From Chitinophaga sp. CF118 (lineage in GTDB: Bacteria > Bacteroidota > Bacteroidia > Chitinophagales > Chitinophagaceae), in NCBI RefSeq assembly GCF_900112615.1, contig NZ_FOMK01000001.1, positions 1,302,001 to 1,366,000 of the forward strand: a stretch of 64,000 bases of DNA, in the 5' to 3' direction. Position 1 is the first letter of the stretch. Each line of letters starts with the position of its first letter. Shown here piece by piece: positions 16,048 to 25,528 of the stretch. The notes below the pieces were generated by a model. It did not search any database and was not told the origin of the DNA. It was given only the letters and a program-made list of their open reading frames with translations. A program made the position numbers and the translations under genes.

Positions 16048-18264
16048 ATGAAAAAGCATCTACTCATGATGCTATGCCTTGTCTTTGGAGGTATAGCCTA
16101 TGCCCAAACCCCATTATATGTTTCCCCCAGCGGATCATCGTCCAACCCCGGTACTTCCATTAATGCGCCTACCACATTGGTAAATGCGATTGCAACTATA
16201 CCGGCTGGTGGTACTATTTATCTACGCGGCGGTACATACGCATTTTCCGTTTCCGTTATAATTGCAGACACGAACAATGGTACATCATCTGCTAATAAGA
16301 ACATTTTTGCTTATGGCAGCGAAGTACCAGTGCTCAACTTCTCCGGACAGGCAATTGCAGATGCCAACCGGGGTTTTGTACTTGATGGAGATTACTGGCA
16401 TGTTACCGGCGTCACCATTCTAGGTGCCGGTGATAACGGAATGCTGTTATCAGGTAATAACAACACTATTGAGAAATGTATTTTCAGCGGAAATCATGAC
16501 AGTGGTCTTCAACTCAGCCGGTATAAAACAACAAACACGGCTATCAGTCAGTGGCCGGCTAACAACCTCATATTAAATTGTGAGGCATTCGACAACCAGG
16601 ATCCTGATAATGAAGATGCAGATGGTTTTGCAGCCAAATTAACCTGTGGTACCGGGAATGTATTCCGGGGCTGTATTTCTCATAATAATATTGACGATGG
16701 CTGGGATTTCTATGCTAAAACCGAAACGGGAGCTATCGGTCCGGTTACATTAGACGGATGCGTATCCTATAATAACGGACAGTTAAGTTCAGGTAGCACT
16801 TCCGGCAATGGTGATAAGAATGGATTTAAATTAGGAGGCTCCGGTATTGCAGTCAATCATATTGTACGTCGCTGTGTTGCCTTCGGAAACGGACATCATG
16901 GCTTTACGGATAACAACAATCCCGGTAATATAGAAGTGACCAACAATACAAGTTACAACAACGCAGAATCGAACTTTAATTTTCGCGAAGGCAGCACCGC
17001 TACCTTTAAAAACAACCTGTCTTTTAATGCTGGTTCAAGCGATAAAAGTAACGGCACCGATGTGGGTACCACTAACGTTTGGTGGAAAAACAATGTAAGT
17101 ACAAACTCCGGATCTCTAGTTGTGAGCAGTGCGGATTTTGTTTCACTAACGGCTTCCGTAGCAAAGAATTCCGATGGTAGTCCGAACCTGGGAAACTTCC
17201 TTGCACTCGCCAGCGGCAGTGACATGATCAATGCAGGTGTTACTTCTACCGGTATCACGTATATTGGTTCTGCACCAGACTTAGGAGCCCGCGAGTCCGG
17301 CAGTACATCCAATCCCGGAACATATACTTTAACATTAACAGCTTCCCCTGCTGCAGGAGGAACAATTACCGCCAGCCCTTCTGCATCCTCTTATACTTCC
17401 GGCACGGTGGTAACCTTAACCGCCTCTCCCGCCAGCGGCTATACATTTACAAGCTGGAGCGGCGCGGCGAGTGGGACTTCTACGACTGCAACAGTTACTG
17501 TAACATCCAACATTTCCGTGACGGCAACATTTACCGGCACCTCTACCGGCGGAAACACTTTACATATTGACGATGCTGGCAGTGGCTATTGCAGTGCAGA
17601 TGGCAGCCGTCAGAATAGCTATACCGGTGCAGATGGCGGTTATTATATCAATTTATCTAATTCAGCGGCTAAAGGAGTTAATTACGCAGTGAATGTACCT
17701 GCTGCTGGCACCTACTCTTTTAAATGGAGATATGCAAACGGCGGCAGCAGCGTATCAACCGTAGCCAGATTAATTGTTAATGGTAGTACCGTGGTAAGCA
17801 GTGTATCCTTCCCTGTTACAAGTTCATGGACCACCTGGACAACAACAAGTTCTATAACCGCGAATCTTGTTGCGGGAAATAATATTGTCCGCATCGAAAC
17901 TACTGAAGCAAAAGAATTTGCTAATATAGACTGGATGGAGGTAACTGGAACTACTCCTTCAGCAGGAGTTTGTTCATCTGCAAGATTAGCAGCTAAAAAT
18001 GATTTTGAGCCAGTATTAACACGCGTTTATCCGAATCCAACGTCGAGCCTTTCATCCATTGCATTTTTCAATAAACAACAAGACAGGGTTATCATCAGGA
18101 TCTTTAGTACGAATGGCAACCTGGTGAGAACATTAATAAATAAAGTATATCCAGCAGGAAATAATCAACTGACATTTGATACGAATGGACTAGCGAATGG
18201 AGTGTATTTTATTAAGGTTGAGAATGAAGGGAAGAGTGAAACGTTAAGGTTGGTGAAAGAGTGA
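16048..18264 (+). CDS. T9SS-exported family PL9-like pectate lyase
   Basis: A 738-residue secreted enzyme: signal peptide (residues 1-19), a right-handed beta-helix lyase domain (about 20-415), an InlB-like Thr/Ser-rich repeat domain (about 420-500, TASPAAGGTITASPSA), a carbohydrate-binding beta-sandwich similar to CBM6/CBM35 (about 505-630) and a C-terminal T9SS type A sorting domain (VYPNPTSSLS to the end). The PL9 marks are NEDADGFAAKLTCGTGN, IDDGWDFYAK and GDKNGFKLGGSG, which supply the calcium-binding and catalytic residues. It cleaves pectic polysaccharide at the cell surface or outside the cell. It is monocistronic, with a strong terminator. Confidence 0.88.
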   Translation: MKKHLLMMLCLVFGGIAYAQTPLYVSPSGSSSNPGTSINAPTTLVNAIATIPAGGTIYLRGGTYAFSVSVIIADTNNGTSSANKNIFAYGSEVPVLNFSGQAIADANRGFVLDGDYWHVTGVTILGAGDNGMLLSGNNNTIEKCIFSGNHDSGLQLSRYKTTNTAISQWPANNLILNCEAFDNQDPDNEDADGFAAKLTCGTGNVFRGCISHNNIDDGWDFYAKTETGAIGPVTLDGCVSYNNGQLSSGSTSGNGDKNGFKLGGSGIAVNHIVRRCVAFGNGHHGFTDNNNPGNIEVTNNTSYNNAESNFNFREGSTATFKNNLSFNAGSSDKSNGTDVGTTNVWWKNNVSTNSGSLVVSSADFVSLTASVAKNSDGSPNLGNFLALASGSDMINAGVTSTGITYIGSAPDLGARESGSTSNPGTYTLTLTASPAAGGTITASPSASSYTSGTVVTLTASPASGYTFTSWSGAASGTSTTATVTVTSNISVTATFTGTSTGGNTLHIDDAGSGYCSADGSRQNSYTGADGGYYINLSNSAAKGVNYAVNVPAAGTYSFKWRYANGGSSVSTVARLIVNGSTVVSSVSFPVTSSWTTWTTTSSITANLVAGNNIVRIETTEAKEFANIDWMEVTGTTPSAGVCSSARLAAKNDFEPVLTRVYPNPTSSLSSIAFFNKQQDRVIIRIFSTNGNLVRTLINKVYPAGNNQLTFDTNGLANGVYFIKVENEGKSETLRLVKE

Positions 18265-18306
18265 TGAGATAACCCGATTTATTAAGTTCAACTTTTAAGA
18301 ATATAA

Positions 18307-18347
18307 AATAGGGAGAAAATTGGCTCAGGCTCAATTTTCTCCCTATT
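18307..18347. terminator. Bidirectional terminator after the pectate lyase gene
   Basis: A perfect 16-bp stem (AATAGGGAGAAAATTG and its complement) with CTTTTTT following on the plus strand and TTTTAT on the minus strand. It separates the lyase from the convergent gene at 18383. Confidence 0.85.
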
Positions 18348-18382
18348 CTTTTTTAATACCCAACCAGTTATTCGCTTTTAAC

Positions 18383-18901
18383 TTAAAACTTACATTGCTC
18401 CCCTGGTTTCAATTCCCTTCCTCTTTGTTTCTCTGCCACTGCAAAAGCCTCATCTCCTAATGCATGAAAACCTTTAGGTGCTTTAGACTTCGGTCCTTTG
18501 TAAATACCCACAAATGGTTTTGAAAACACCCTTCGACTCACAGGATCTGTCATTTTAAAGAACTGTACATACCAGCCCTGTACAATACTATTATCCGGAG
18601 GAGGCTTTGGTGCAGCTGCCTTCTCACGGTTGTGCAATATTTTCTCCAGCGAAACTTTCTCTATATCAGCAGGTTTGAAAAAGAATACACGTTTACCTTT
18701 CAAGGATTGCCCTGTGGTGCTTTTAAAAACACCGCCATGATGCCATTCAGTGGCAAAAGGCTGCAACTCCAATGCTGTTATTTTGATCTTAAATTTCTTA
18801 GTTAATAACGCCGCAACTTCCCCTGCTTTCAATAACTGCTTATCTTCCGCATCCTGGTAATTTTCAGACTTCCCTTCCTGCAGATATTTACTCATTTTCA
18901 T
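18383..18901 (-). CDS. Hypothetical protein, 172 aa
   Basis: No family recognised. It is soluble, with no signal peptide, a high Lys content (about one residue in six) and an odd WHHGGVFKSTTGQS motif in the first half. A Pro-rich linker (AAAPKPPPDNS) divides it into two parts, and the C-terminal part has GWYVQFFKMTDPVSRRVF. A nucleic-acid- or nucleotide-binding role is possible from composition but not supported by a motif. Confidence 0.6.
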   Translation of the reverse strand: MKMSKYLQEGKSENYQDAEDKQLLKAGEVAALLTKKFKIKITALELQPFATEWHHGGVFKSTTGQSLKGKRVFFFKPADIEKVSLEKILHNREKAAAPKPPPDNSIVQGWYVQFFKMTDPVSRRVFSKPFVGIYKGPKSKAPKGFHALGDEAFAVAEKQRGRELKPGEQCKF

Positions 18902-19040
18902 AATGGCAAGTTACTGAGATTTCCTTATACCCGAAACCGGCATGCAACAGACATCTAAATTCGCCGCTCAGCAAAATTCCCTTCAAACAATCCCCAATAT
19001 TTCATATTTTACTTCAAAGGAAGTTATTCAAATCAACCAA

Positions 19041-20615
19041 ATGTCCATTTCCAGGAGAGATTTCTTAACCAAAACGGGGAAGATAGCTGCTGCATATCCC
19101 GCCATGCTGGCTTTAGGCATGCTAAAAGAAGCCCCCGCTCACGCTTTTGCACTAAAAGGAAGTGGCAAAGGCAAGCATATCATCATTTTAGGCGCAGGAC
19201 TGGCAGGGCTTGCCTCTGCTTATGAACTTACTAAGCTGGGATACCAATGTACCATCCTGGAGGCCAGAAACAGGGCGGGAGGGCGATGCTGGAGTATCAG
19301 GAAAGGTGCCGTACAAGAGGAAACGGATATCGCTCCGCAAACTGCGGCTTTCGACGAAGGACAATACTTCAATGCAGGCCCTTCCCGGATCCCCCATCAC
19401 CATGAGCTTACATTACATTATTGCCGGGAACTGAACGTTCCCATCCAGGTATATAATAATGTAAATGAAGCTTCTTACTATTTCAGCGAGGGAAAGGGAC
19501 CTCTTTCGAATAAGAAGATCCGCTCCCGGGAAATACATAATGATCTTAGGGGCTATACTACTGAATTACTGGCCAAAGCCATCGACCAGAAAAAAGTAGA
19601 TACTGCCCTTACAACAGAAGATACCCAAAAAATTCTTGAATACTTGCGGGCAGAAGGCGGACTGGATATTGATAAACTCTACAAAGCGTCCGATAGAAGA
19701 GGGTACACAGAATCTCCCGGGGCTGGAGATAAACCAGGGAAAATTGCGGATCCACACAGACTGGCAGATATCATTGCCTCCGGACTGGCAGATCCCGATT
19801 TTTATAATGTGGCAGAATACACCTACGAATTGCAAATGACTATGTTCCAGGCAATTGGCGGGATGGACCAAATTGCCCTGGCCCTGGAAAAAAAGGTGCC
19901 CAATATTCGCTTCAACTGTGAAGTAACTGCTATATACAACCAGGAGCAGGGTGTGAAAATTACCTACAAAGATCCCAAAGGTGAACAGGAAATAATAGCA
20001 GACCTTTGTATCTGCACGCTACCCTTGCCGGTATTGAGTAACATTCAGCATAACTTCTCTTCGGATGTAAGCAGGGCAATTGATTATGTTCCTTATATCG
20101 CCACTGGTAAAATAGGATTACAATTTAAAAGAAGATTCTGGGAGGAAGATGAGCAGATCTATGGAGGCATCACCCATACCAATAATGAACTGACACAGAT
20201 CTTCTATCCTTCTTATGACTACCTCAGCAAAAAAGGAATCCTGCTGGGGTATTACAACTTTAATGATAAAGCCAGGCATACAGGGAATCTTACACATCAG
20301 CAAAGGGAACAGCTGGCACTGGAAAAAGGCAGTCTCATCCACCCGCAATACAAACAGGAATTTGAGAAGTCGTTTTCTGTGAGCTGGCACAAAACTAAGT
20401 ATAGCATGGGTGGCTGGGGATTATACACAACCGCTACCCGGCAAACCTTGTATAAAAGCCTCCTGGAGCCCGACAAACAAGTATATTTTGCGGGAGAACA
20501 TACCACTTATCTGAATGCCTGGATGGCTGGCGCTTTTGAATCAGCAAGAAGAACAGTGGCAGATGTGCATGGCCGAATGACAGAACAACGTATTGCCTAT
20601 CCACCAACCAAATAA
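19041..20615 (+). CDS. Tat-exported flavin monoamine/L-amino-acid oxidase
   Basis: An FAD-dependent amine oxidase of the MAO/LAAO family: GKHIIILGAGLAGLASAYEL is the dinucleotide-binding motif, GGRCW is the second FAD contact, and YFAGEHTTYLNAWMAGAFES is the C-terminal FAD block. It oxidises an amine or amino acid to the imine with release of H2O2. The start at 19041 places SRRDFLTKTGK at the N-terminus, a twin-arginine signal followed by a hydrophobic segment, so it is exported already folded with FAD. The longer frame from 18942 adds an unlikely Gln-rich leader. It is the first gene of an operon with an aminotransferase (11 bases away) and a Hint protein (8 bases further). The substrate is unknown. 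Confidence 0.86.
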   Translation: MSISRRDFLTKTGKIAAAYPAMLALGMLKEAPAHAFALKGSGKGKHIIILGAGLAGLASAYELTKLGYQCTILEARNRAGGRCWSIRKGAVQEETDIAPQTAAFDEGQYFNAGPSRIPHHHELTLHYCRELNVPIQVYNNVNEASYYFSEGKGPLSNKKIRSREIHNDLRGYTTELLAKAIDQKKVDTALTTEDTQKILEYLRAEGGLDIDKLYKASDRRGYTESPGAGDKPGKIADPHRLADIIASGLADPDFYNVAEYTYELQMTMFQAIGGMDQIALALEKKVPNIRFNCEVTAIYNQEQGVKITYKDPKGEQEIIADLCICTLPLPVLSNIQHNFSSDVSRAIDYVPYIATGKIGLQFKRRFWEEDEQIYGGITHTNNELTQIFYPSYDYLSKKGILLGYYNFNDKARHTGNLTHQQREQLALEKGSLIHPQYKQEFEKSFSVSWHKTKYSMGGWGLYTTATRQTLYKSLLEPDKQVYFAGEHTTYLNAWMAGAFESARRTVADVHGRMTEQRIAYPPTK

Positions 20616-20626
20616 ACTAAACCGCT

Positions 20627-21781
20627 ATGAACAGACGTAACTGGTTAAAGAACACCGCTCTCCTCACAGGAGGAATCACGATGTTACCCCCGGCAATCAG
20701 CCGTTTACAGGCAGCTGCAAAACCGGTGCTCAGCAGTAACACAGTCAGTGATATGACTTTTGCGGCAGGGATGCCTCCTGATTTAAAGGCAAGATTATTC
20801 GCCAATGAGAATCCTTTTGGTCCTTCTGCAAAGGCCAAACAGGCAATGACAGATAGCATGGGCACCAGCTACCAGTATCAGCTGACACAAGTGAAAGAAT
20901 TAGAGGAAAAGATCTGTGCCTTCGAAGGACTCGATCCTAAAATGATAATGACTGGTTCAGGCTCTTCTCCCCTGCTACTGGGAGCCGCACTGGCATTATT
21001 GTCCAAAGGTGGCAATGTGGTAACTGCCGATCCTACTTACGATGATTTGCCTACCCGTTGCGAACATATCAATGCTACATGGATTAAAGTACCGCTCACC
21101 GCGGAATATAAACATGACCTCGATGCAATGGAGAAGGCCATCAATGCAGATACAAAACTTGTATATATCTGTAATCCGAATAATCCTACCGGTACTATCG
21201 TAGACGCAGAGAAACTGAAATCATTCTGTGAAAGAGTGTCTAAGAAAGTGACTGTATTTGTAGATGAGGCTTACATCGATTATCTCCCCGATCCGCAATC
21301 GACAACACTAATAGGAAATGCAAAAAAAGGACAGAATATTATCGTAGCACGTACCTTCTCCAAATTATACGGGCTTGCAGGTATGCGTGTTGGTTATGTA
21401 ATAGCGCAGCCAGAAATGATTTCCCTGCTGGGTAATTATGCGGCTACGGGTCTGTTCTCATTATCAGCACCGGCTATTGCTGCAGCACTGGCAAGTTATC
21501 AGGATAAAACCTATATGCAGGATGCTTTGCAGAAAATGGTGAAAAGCAAACAATACCTGTATGATGTATTAAAAGCAGAAGGATACAGTTACATCCCATC
21601 CAATACGAACTTTGTGATGTTCCCTTTAAAAATGGATGGTGTCAGGTTCACAGATGAAATGATGAAACGTGGAGTAGGGCTGCGTCACTGGAAATTGAAT
21701 AATGCCGAATGGTGCCGTATCAGTATCGGTCGTATGGATGAAATGGAAGCTTTTGCTGCCGCCTTTAAAGAATTATCTTAA
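20627..21781 (+). CDS. Tat-exported class I/II aminotransferase, HisC-like
   Basis: A PLP enzyme of fold type I, closest in motifs to histidinol-phosphate aminotransferases: ANENPFGPS near residue 60, VYICNPNNPTG, VFVDEAYIDY and the PLP-lysine block RTFSKLYGLAGMRVGY. Unusually, it has an N-terminal twin-arginine signal (MNRRNWLKNTALLTGG). It is therefore not a cytoplasmic histidine-pathway enzyme but probably works in the periplasm on amino or oxo compounds together with the amine oxidase encoded just upstream. It lacks other his-gene neighbours. The function is inferred from family and operon. Confidence 0.85.
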   Translation: MNRRNWLKNTALLTGGITMLPPAISRLQAAAKPVLSSNTVSDMTFAAGMPPDLKARLFANENPFGPSAKAKQAMTDSMGTSYQYQLTQVKELEEKICAFEGLDPKMIMTGSGSSPLLLGAALALLSKGGNVVTADPTYDDLPTRCEHINATWIKVPLTAEYKHDLDAMEKAINADTKLVYICNPNNPTGTIVDAEKLKSFCERVSKKVTVFVDEAYIDYLPDPQSTTLIGNAKKGQNIIVARTFSKLYGLAGMRVGYVIAQPEMISLLGNYAATGLFSLSAPAIAAALASYQDKTYMQDALQKMVKSKQYLYDVLKAEGYSYIPSNTNFVMFPLKMDGVRFTDEMMKRGVGLRHWKLNNAEWCRISIGRMDEMEAFAAAFKELS

Positions 21782-21789
21782 TCAGTATC

Positions 21790-22773
21790 ATGAAAAAATA
21801 TATTTTATCACTTCTCTTTGCCTGCATCGCCTGCCAGTTATGGGCACAAACACGGCCTTTGCGACTGGAAGAATATGAAAAAGCAAAGACCTTCACCGTA
21901 AAAGATCTCGACAAGGATACTTATGTAAAGTTCAGCAATGCATATATACTGGACCGTTATGAAATGAGGAAGCCTTACGTGATAACCGGTGATGATAATC
22001 TTAAAAAGCGTATTGATCTGTACCGGTTAGTGGCAAAGGATAGCATGCTGGACATTGGTACTGTGATCTTCTATACTAATGAAAAGGGTAAATTATTTAC
22101 TGCTGTTATGCCACTCTTCAATAGTAATGCAAGCATCTGGGAAAAATATTTTGAAGATATTCATGCTATTGACAAAGAAGAAAAGAACTTTGTGCTTAAA
22201 CTCTCCTATGTATTATCAAAAGAGTTTAGCTTCCAGCTCTATAAAGCTATTAATGGTGGAAAGGATCTAAAAACAGAATCCGGTACATATGGTACTGATA
22301 TTTGTTTTCCGGGAGATCAGCTGGTAACACTTGCGGACGGCTCACAAAAGACGTTGCGTAACATTGTAACAGGCGATAAGATTACCACTCTTGATGCTGT
22401 AACACATCAAACGAGTATTGTCAGCGTAAAAGAATTAGTGGTACATACTCCTAAGAACTATGCGATTACCCAGTTGTTAGTTATGAATGCGGTTGAAAAA
22501 GATGCTGCCAATATACATATGGTAACCCTTTCAGGGAAAGTGTTAAAGGCAACACCCAATCATCCTGTACAGACGGTGACTGGCAAAAAGCAGATAGGTG
22601 AAGTAGTAACGGGAGATGAGTTGTTATGTATGGATGAAAACACTAAAACATTCCGGACTTACATCGTAGTTAACAAAACTGAGTCTGCTGGAGGATTACA
22701 ACCAGTATATAATATTGTGACGGATGCCGGGAATACATTTATTATGAATGAAGTGATGGTATTGCAGAAATAA
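21790..22773 (+). CDS. Exported protein with C-terminal Hint (hedgehog/intein) domain
   Basis: 327 residues: signal peptide (1-19, ending ACQLWAQ), an uncharacterised domain (about 20-170) and a Hint domain (172-327). The Hint marks are Cys172 in DICFPGDQLVTLADGSQ, then NIVTGDKITTLDA, the TxxH block ATPNHPV (T255, H258), VVTGDELLC and the final YNIVTDAGNTFIMN. Asn320 is followed by Glu, not by a Cys/Ser/Thr nucleophile, and the chain ends seven residues later, so full protein splicing is not expected. Cleavage or transesterification at Cys172, as in Hedgehog or bacterial intein-like domains, is possible. It is the third gene of the amine oxidase operon. Confidence 0.82.
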   Translation: MKKYILSLLFACIACQLWAQTRPLRLEEYEKAKTFTVKDLDKDTYVKFSNAYILDRYEMRKPYVITGDDNLKKRIDLYRLVAKDSMLDIGTVIFYTNEKGKLFTAVMPLFNSNASIWEKYFEDIHAIDKEEKNFVLKLSYVLSKEFSFQLYKAINGGKDLKTESGTYGTDICFPGDQLVTLADGSQKTLRNIVTGDKITTLDAVTHQTSIVSVKELVVHTPKNYAITQLLVMNAVEKDAANIHMVTLSGKVLKATPNHPVQTVTGKKQIGEVVTGDELLCMDENTKTFRTYIVVNKTESAGGLQPVYNIVTDAGNTFIMNEVMVLQK

Positions 22774-22774
22774 G

Positions 22775-22815
22775 ATTATTTAAAAGCAGGTAATTACTAC
22801 CTGCTTTTAAATAAT
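22775..22815. terminator. Bidirectional terminator overlapping the end of a gene
   Basis: A perfect 18-bp stem (ATTATTTAAAAGCAGGTA and complement) between the convergent Hint and outer-membrane genes. Its right arm includes the last codons and stop of the minus-strand gene. T-rich flanks on both strands make it functional either way. Confidence 0.8.
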
Positions 22816-25406
22816 TTCAGATCACATTGCAAAGAAAGAATGAAATACCTTCCAGCCAGTTGATTTCTACTTTCCGTAACAGTATTTCCAGACACAGATT
22901 GTGATAAACTTATGCCTTCATCCAACAGGTTATATCCCTGCAAACGGCAGGTAAGCTTACGTTTGAAGAAAGTCTTCTCCAATGTACTATTCACCATCAT
23001 TGGATCTGTACCTGTCCCTCCCCTATACCCTGAGTTTAGTTGCTTTCTTACTTCTGTATATAGCGAAAAGCTCTTCAGGAAATATATCTTTCCATTCATA
23101 TTGAAAGCCCAGGTAGTGAGATTCGTAACACTACTCTCTGTTTGCGCATATACATTCCTGTTATAAGAATACCTTATGTTTCCCGTCAATTCCAGCCATT
23201 GCAGCAGCATACTTCCTCTTATGGATTGAGACAGTGTAAGGTTCTGTGCGGCTTTCTGCACGTTATCCAGAAATAATATATTATTGTTGTAAGAGCCATT
23301 CCCATTCAGATGAATGTTATACTTCCCGTCATTGAACCTTCTTGACCATCCATAATTTAATCCAACATTATAAGCACCATCCGCATTCAGAAAGCGTGTT
23401 TCCTGCTTCACAGTATTAAAGCTGTCTTTTACTAATACTACATTTGAAACAATGTTATCTTTTATATAACTGCCCGAAAGAGACAGGAATAAAGCGTTTT
23501 GTCCGCCGGAACGGTAACTCAGCGCAGAGCTATGAGTGAAGGAAGTACGCAAATCAGGATTCCCTATTACGGGGAATTGTGCATTAGTGAGATCCGTTAC
23601 AGGTAATAATTGCTGGTAGCTGGGAAACCCTACATTACCCATATATGTTAGCATAAAGAATCCCCTATGTGGCAACTTGTATTGTGCAGTAAATACTGGC
23701 ACTAATGGCGTACTGCGTTTTATTGCCCGTTGACCGGATATGATACTACTACGCAACAGGGAAGGCTGCAAACGTGCGCCCAATGTGTAATCCAGCTTCC
23801 CCTTATTCCTCCGGTAATTAAGTTCGATCTGCTGCTGGATCATTGTATAAGCATACTGGTTGCTTAGCGAATCCATGAATGTTTTCTTCCCTGCCGGATT
23901 TATCCACTCTGTTTCCAGCTTGTTTGATGTTTGGGTGGTATTGATCACATATTTTAATTCCAGGCTGGAAGTAGAATCTAATGGTTCTATATAAGAGAAT
24001 TGTGAATTTGTGTTAAGGTTATTATTCGTTTTATATAACAGCTGGTGTAAAAGAGAATCCTTCAACACTGTATTATCTGTTTTATAATAGCGTAAGCTAT
24101 CGTAGCTATCCTGGTTACTTTTGTTATCTGAATTATTAACAGAGAAATTTAATGATACAACTCTCCCCAATCCTTTAAACCGGTGCGTTGCAAAAATACT
24201 AGCTCCAATATTAGGCGAACTACTAGTTACATAATTAGAAGTAAGTTGGTCTTTATGCTGAAATCCCGTTTGATTAGCTGAAAGAATATTATTACCGATA
24301 GATGAACCAGAATTTATGCTCAGGTTCAGATTGCCCATTGTATTTACATCCGGCCTATATTCCGCTCCCCCATTGAAACTATAATTATCGCTGCTGTTAC
24401 TGCTATTATTGCTATTCGCACTAAAAAGTGTGCCCTCACTGGTAACGGTCTGCACAGTGCTGGAAGACAGCTGGCTACTTTTACTATGTCCGATACCAAA
24501 GCCAGTGTTTATAGTAAATGCTTTACTGATGTTATTCCGGTAATTAACATTCCCTGCAGAGTTGGTCACTTTTCCCGTCTGAGAACTCGTGTTGTTACTA
24601 TTGCCTATTAAAGAGAATTGTTGCTGCTCGCTGAAGTAGTTCGTCATAACACCCAGGTTATGCCTCCCATCGTTACCCGCACCAGCTATTGCCTTCCCCT
24701 GGTAAACCTTACTCAGGTCCGACTTGGTTTGTATATTAAGGATATGCTGAGGTTCCCCGGTTTTCCTGCCGGTAGCCCTTGCCATATCTCCATAATCATC
24801 GATCAGTTGTAGTTTATCGATTAAATCTACAGGTAACAGGCGCGTCAGGGTTTTGATATCATTCACCATAAAATCTTTCCCATTGATTCTGATTTTGGTG
24901 ATCTTCTTGCCTAAAGATGTGATGTTTCCATCCTGGTCCACTTCCATTCCCGGCAATCTCTTTAGCAAGTCTTCCACAACTGAATTGGGCCTTAACTTAT
25001 ACCCATCTGCCCTATATTCAATGGTATCCTCTTTCATGATCATAGCCGACGCCTTTCCCTTAATGATCACCTCATTCAGGTTGTTCGTCCTCATTGTCAT
25101 AGTGATTGATGGAAGATCGATAGCCTCACCCGCCTCCTTATAGGAGAATTCCCTGTACCAGGGGTTATATCCCATAACGGTAATGCGCAATGTGAAAATG
25201 GTTTGTTTTACCTTAGGGAAGTTGAATATCCCTGCTTCATTACTGGCGGTATGTAAAGTATCCTTCCCTGCGATGAGTAATATATTTGCCCCAATCATTT
25301 GCTGACCGGTACTATCCTTTATCACTCCTGAAACCTTATAGGTCGTTTGCGCCCACAGGGAATGCAGGCTGAACAGCAATGATATGAATAGTAAGACCTT
25401 TTTCAT
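22797..25406 (-). CDS. Outer-membrane beta-barrel protein, TonB-receptor-like
   Basis: 869 residues from the ATG at 25406 (MKKVLLFISLLFSLHSLWAQ, a signal peptide). The order is a carboxypeptidase-regulatory-like domain (about 20-105, YKVSGVIKDSTGQQMIGANI), a plug domain (about 115-220, VVEDLLKRLPGMEVDQDGNI and KITKIRINGKDF) and a large barrel of the Bacteroidota outer-membrane beta-barrel type to the C-terminus. It lacks the SusC signature and has no SusD partner, so it is not part of a glycan locus. The last codons lie inside a terminator stem. The substrate is unknown; members of this group are often involved in metal or peptide uptake. Confidence 0.82.
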   Translation of the reverse strand: MKKVLLFISLLFSLHSLWAQTTYKVSGVIKDSTGQQMIGANILLIAGKDTLHTASNEAGIFNFPKVKQTIFTLRITVMGYNPWYREFSYKEAGEAIDLPSITMTMRTNNLNEVIIKGKASAMIMKEDTIEYRADGYKLRPNSVVEDLLKRLPGMEVDQDGNITSLGKKITKIRINGKDFMVNDIKTLTRLLPVDLIDKLQLIDDYGDMARATGRKTGEPQHILNIQTKSDLSKVYQGKAIAGAGNDGRHNLGVMTNYFSEQQQFSLIGNSNNTSSQTGKVTNSAGNVNYRNNISKAFTINTGFGIGHSKSSQLSSSTVQTVTSEGTLFSANSNNSSNSSDNYSFNGGAEYRPDVNTMGNLNLSINSGSSIGNNILSANQTGFQHKDQLTSNYVTSSSPNIGASIFATHRFKGLGRVVSLNFSVNNSDNKSNQDSYDSLRYYKTDNTVLKDSLLHQLLYKTNNNLNTNSQFSYIEPLDSTSSLELKYVINTTQTSNKLETEWINPAGKKTFMDSLSNQYAYTMIQQQIELNYRRNKGKLDYTLGARLQPSLLRSSIISGQRAIKRSTPLVPVFTAQYKLPHRGFFMLTYMGNVGFPSYQQLLPVTDLTNAQFPVIGNPDLRTSFTHSSALSYRSGGQNALFLSLSGSYIKDNIVSNVVLVKDSFNTVKQETRFLNADGAYNVGLNYGWSRRFNDGKYNIHLNGNGSYNNNILFLDNVQKAAQNLTLSQSIRGSMLLQWLELTGNIRYSYNRNVYAQTESSVTNLTTWAFNMNGKIYFLKSFSLYTEVRKQLNSGYRGGTGTDPMMVNSTLEKTFFKRKLTCRLQGYNLLDEGISLSQSVSGNTVTESRNQLAGRYFILSLQCDLKLFKSR

Positions 25407-25528
25407 ATGGGGAAATAAGATGCACAATGGAGATACTCCAAATTAGTATTTAAGAGTTTTTAAAATTCCACTACCGGGCGACCTGTAAATTATAAGTATC
25501 TGGGAGTACAATGATTCCTTCAATGAAA

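Noticed and set aside
20627-21781. Histidine biosynthesis gene hisC
   Set aside because: It has a twin-arginine export signal and sits in an operon with an exported amine oxidase, with no his genes around.
21790-22773. Self-splicing intein or polymorphic toxin with pretoxin Hint
   Set aside because: There is no C-extein nucleophile and no toxin domain after the Hint domain; the chain ends seven residues past the terminal Asn.
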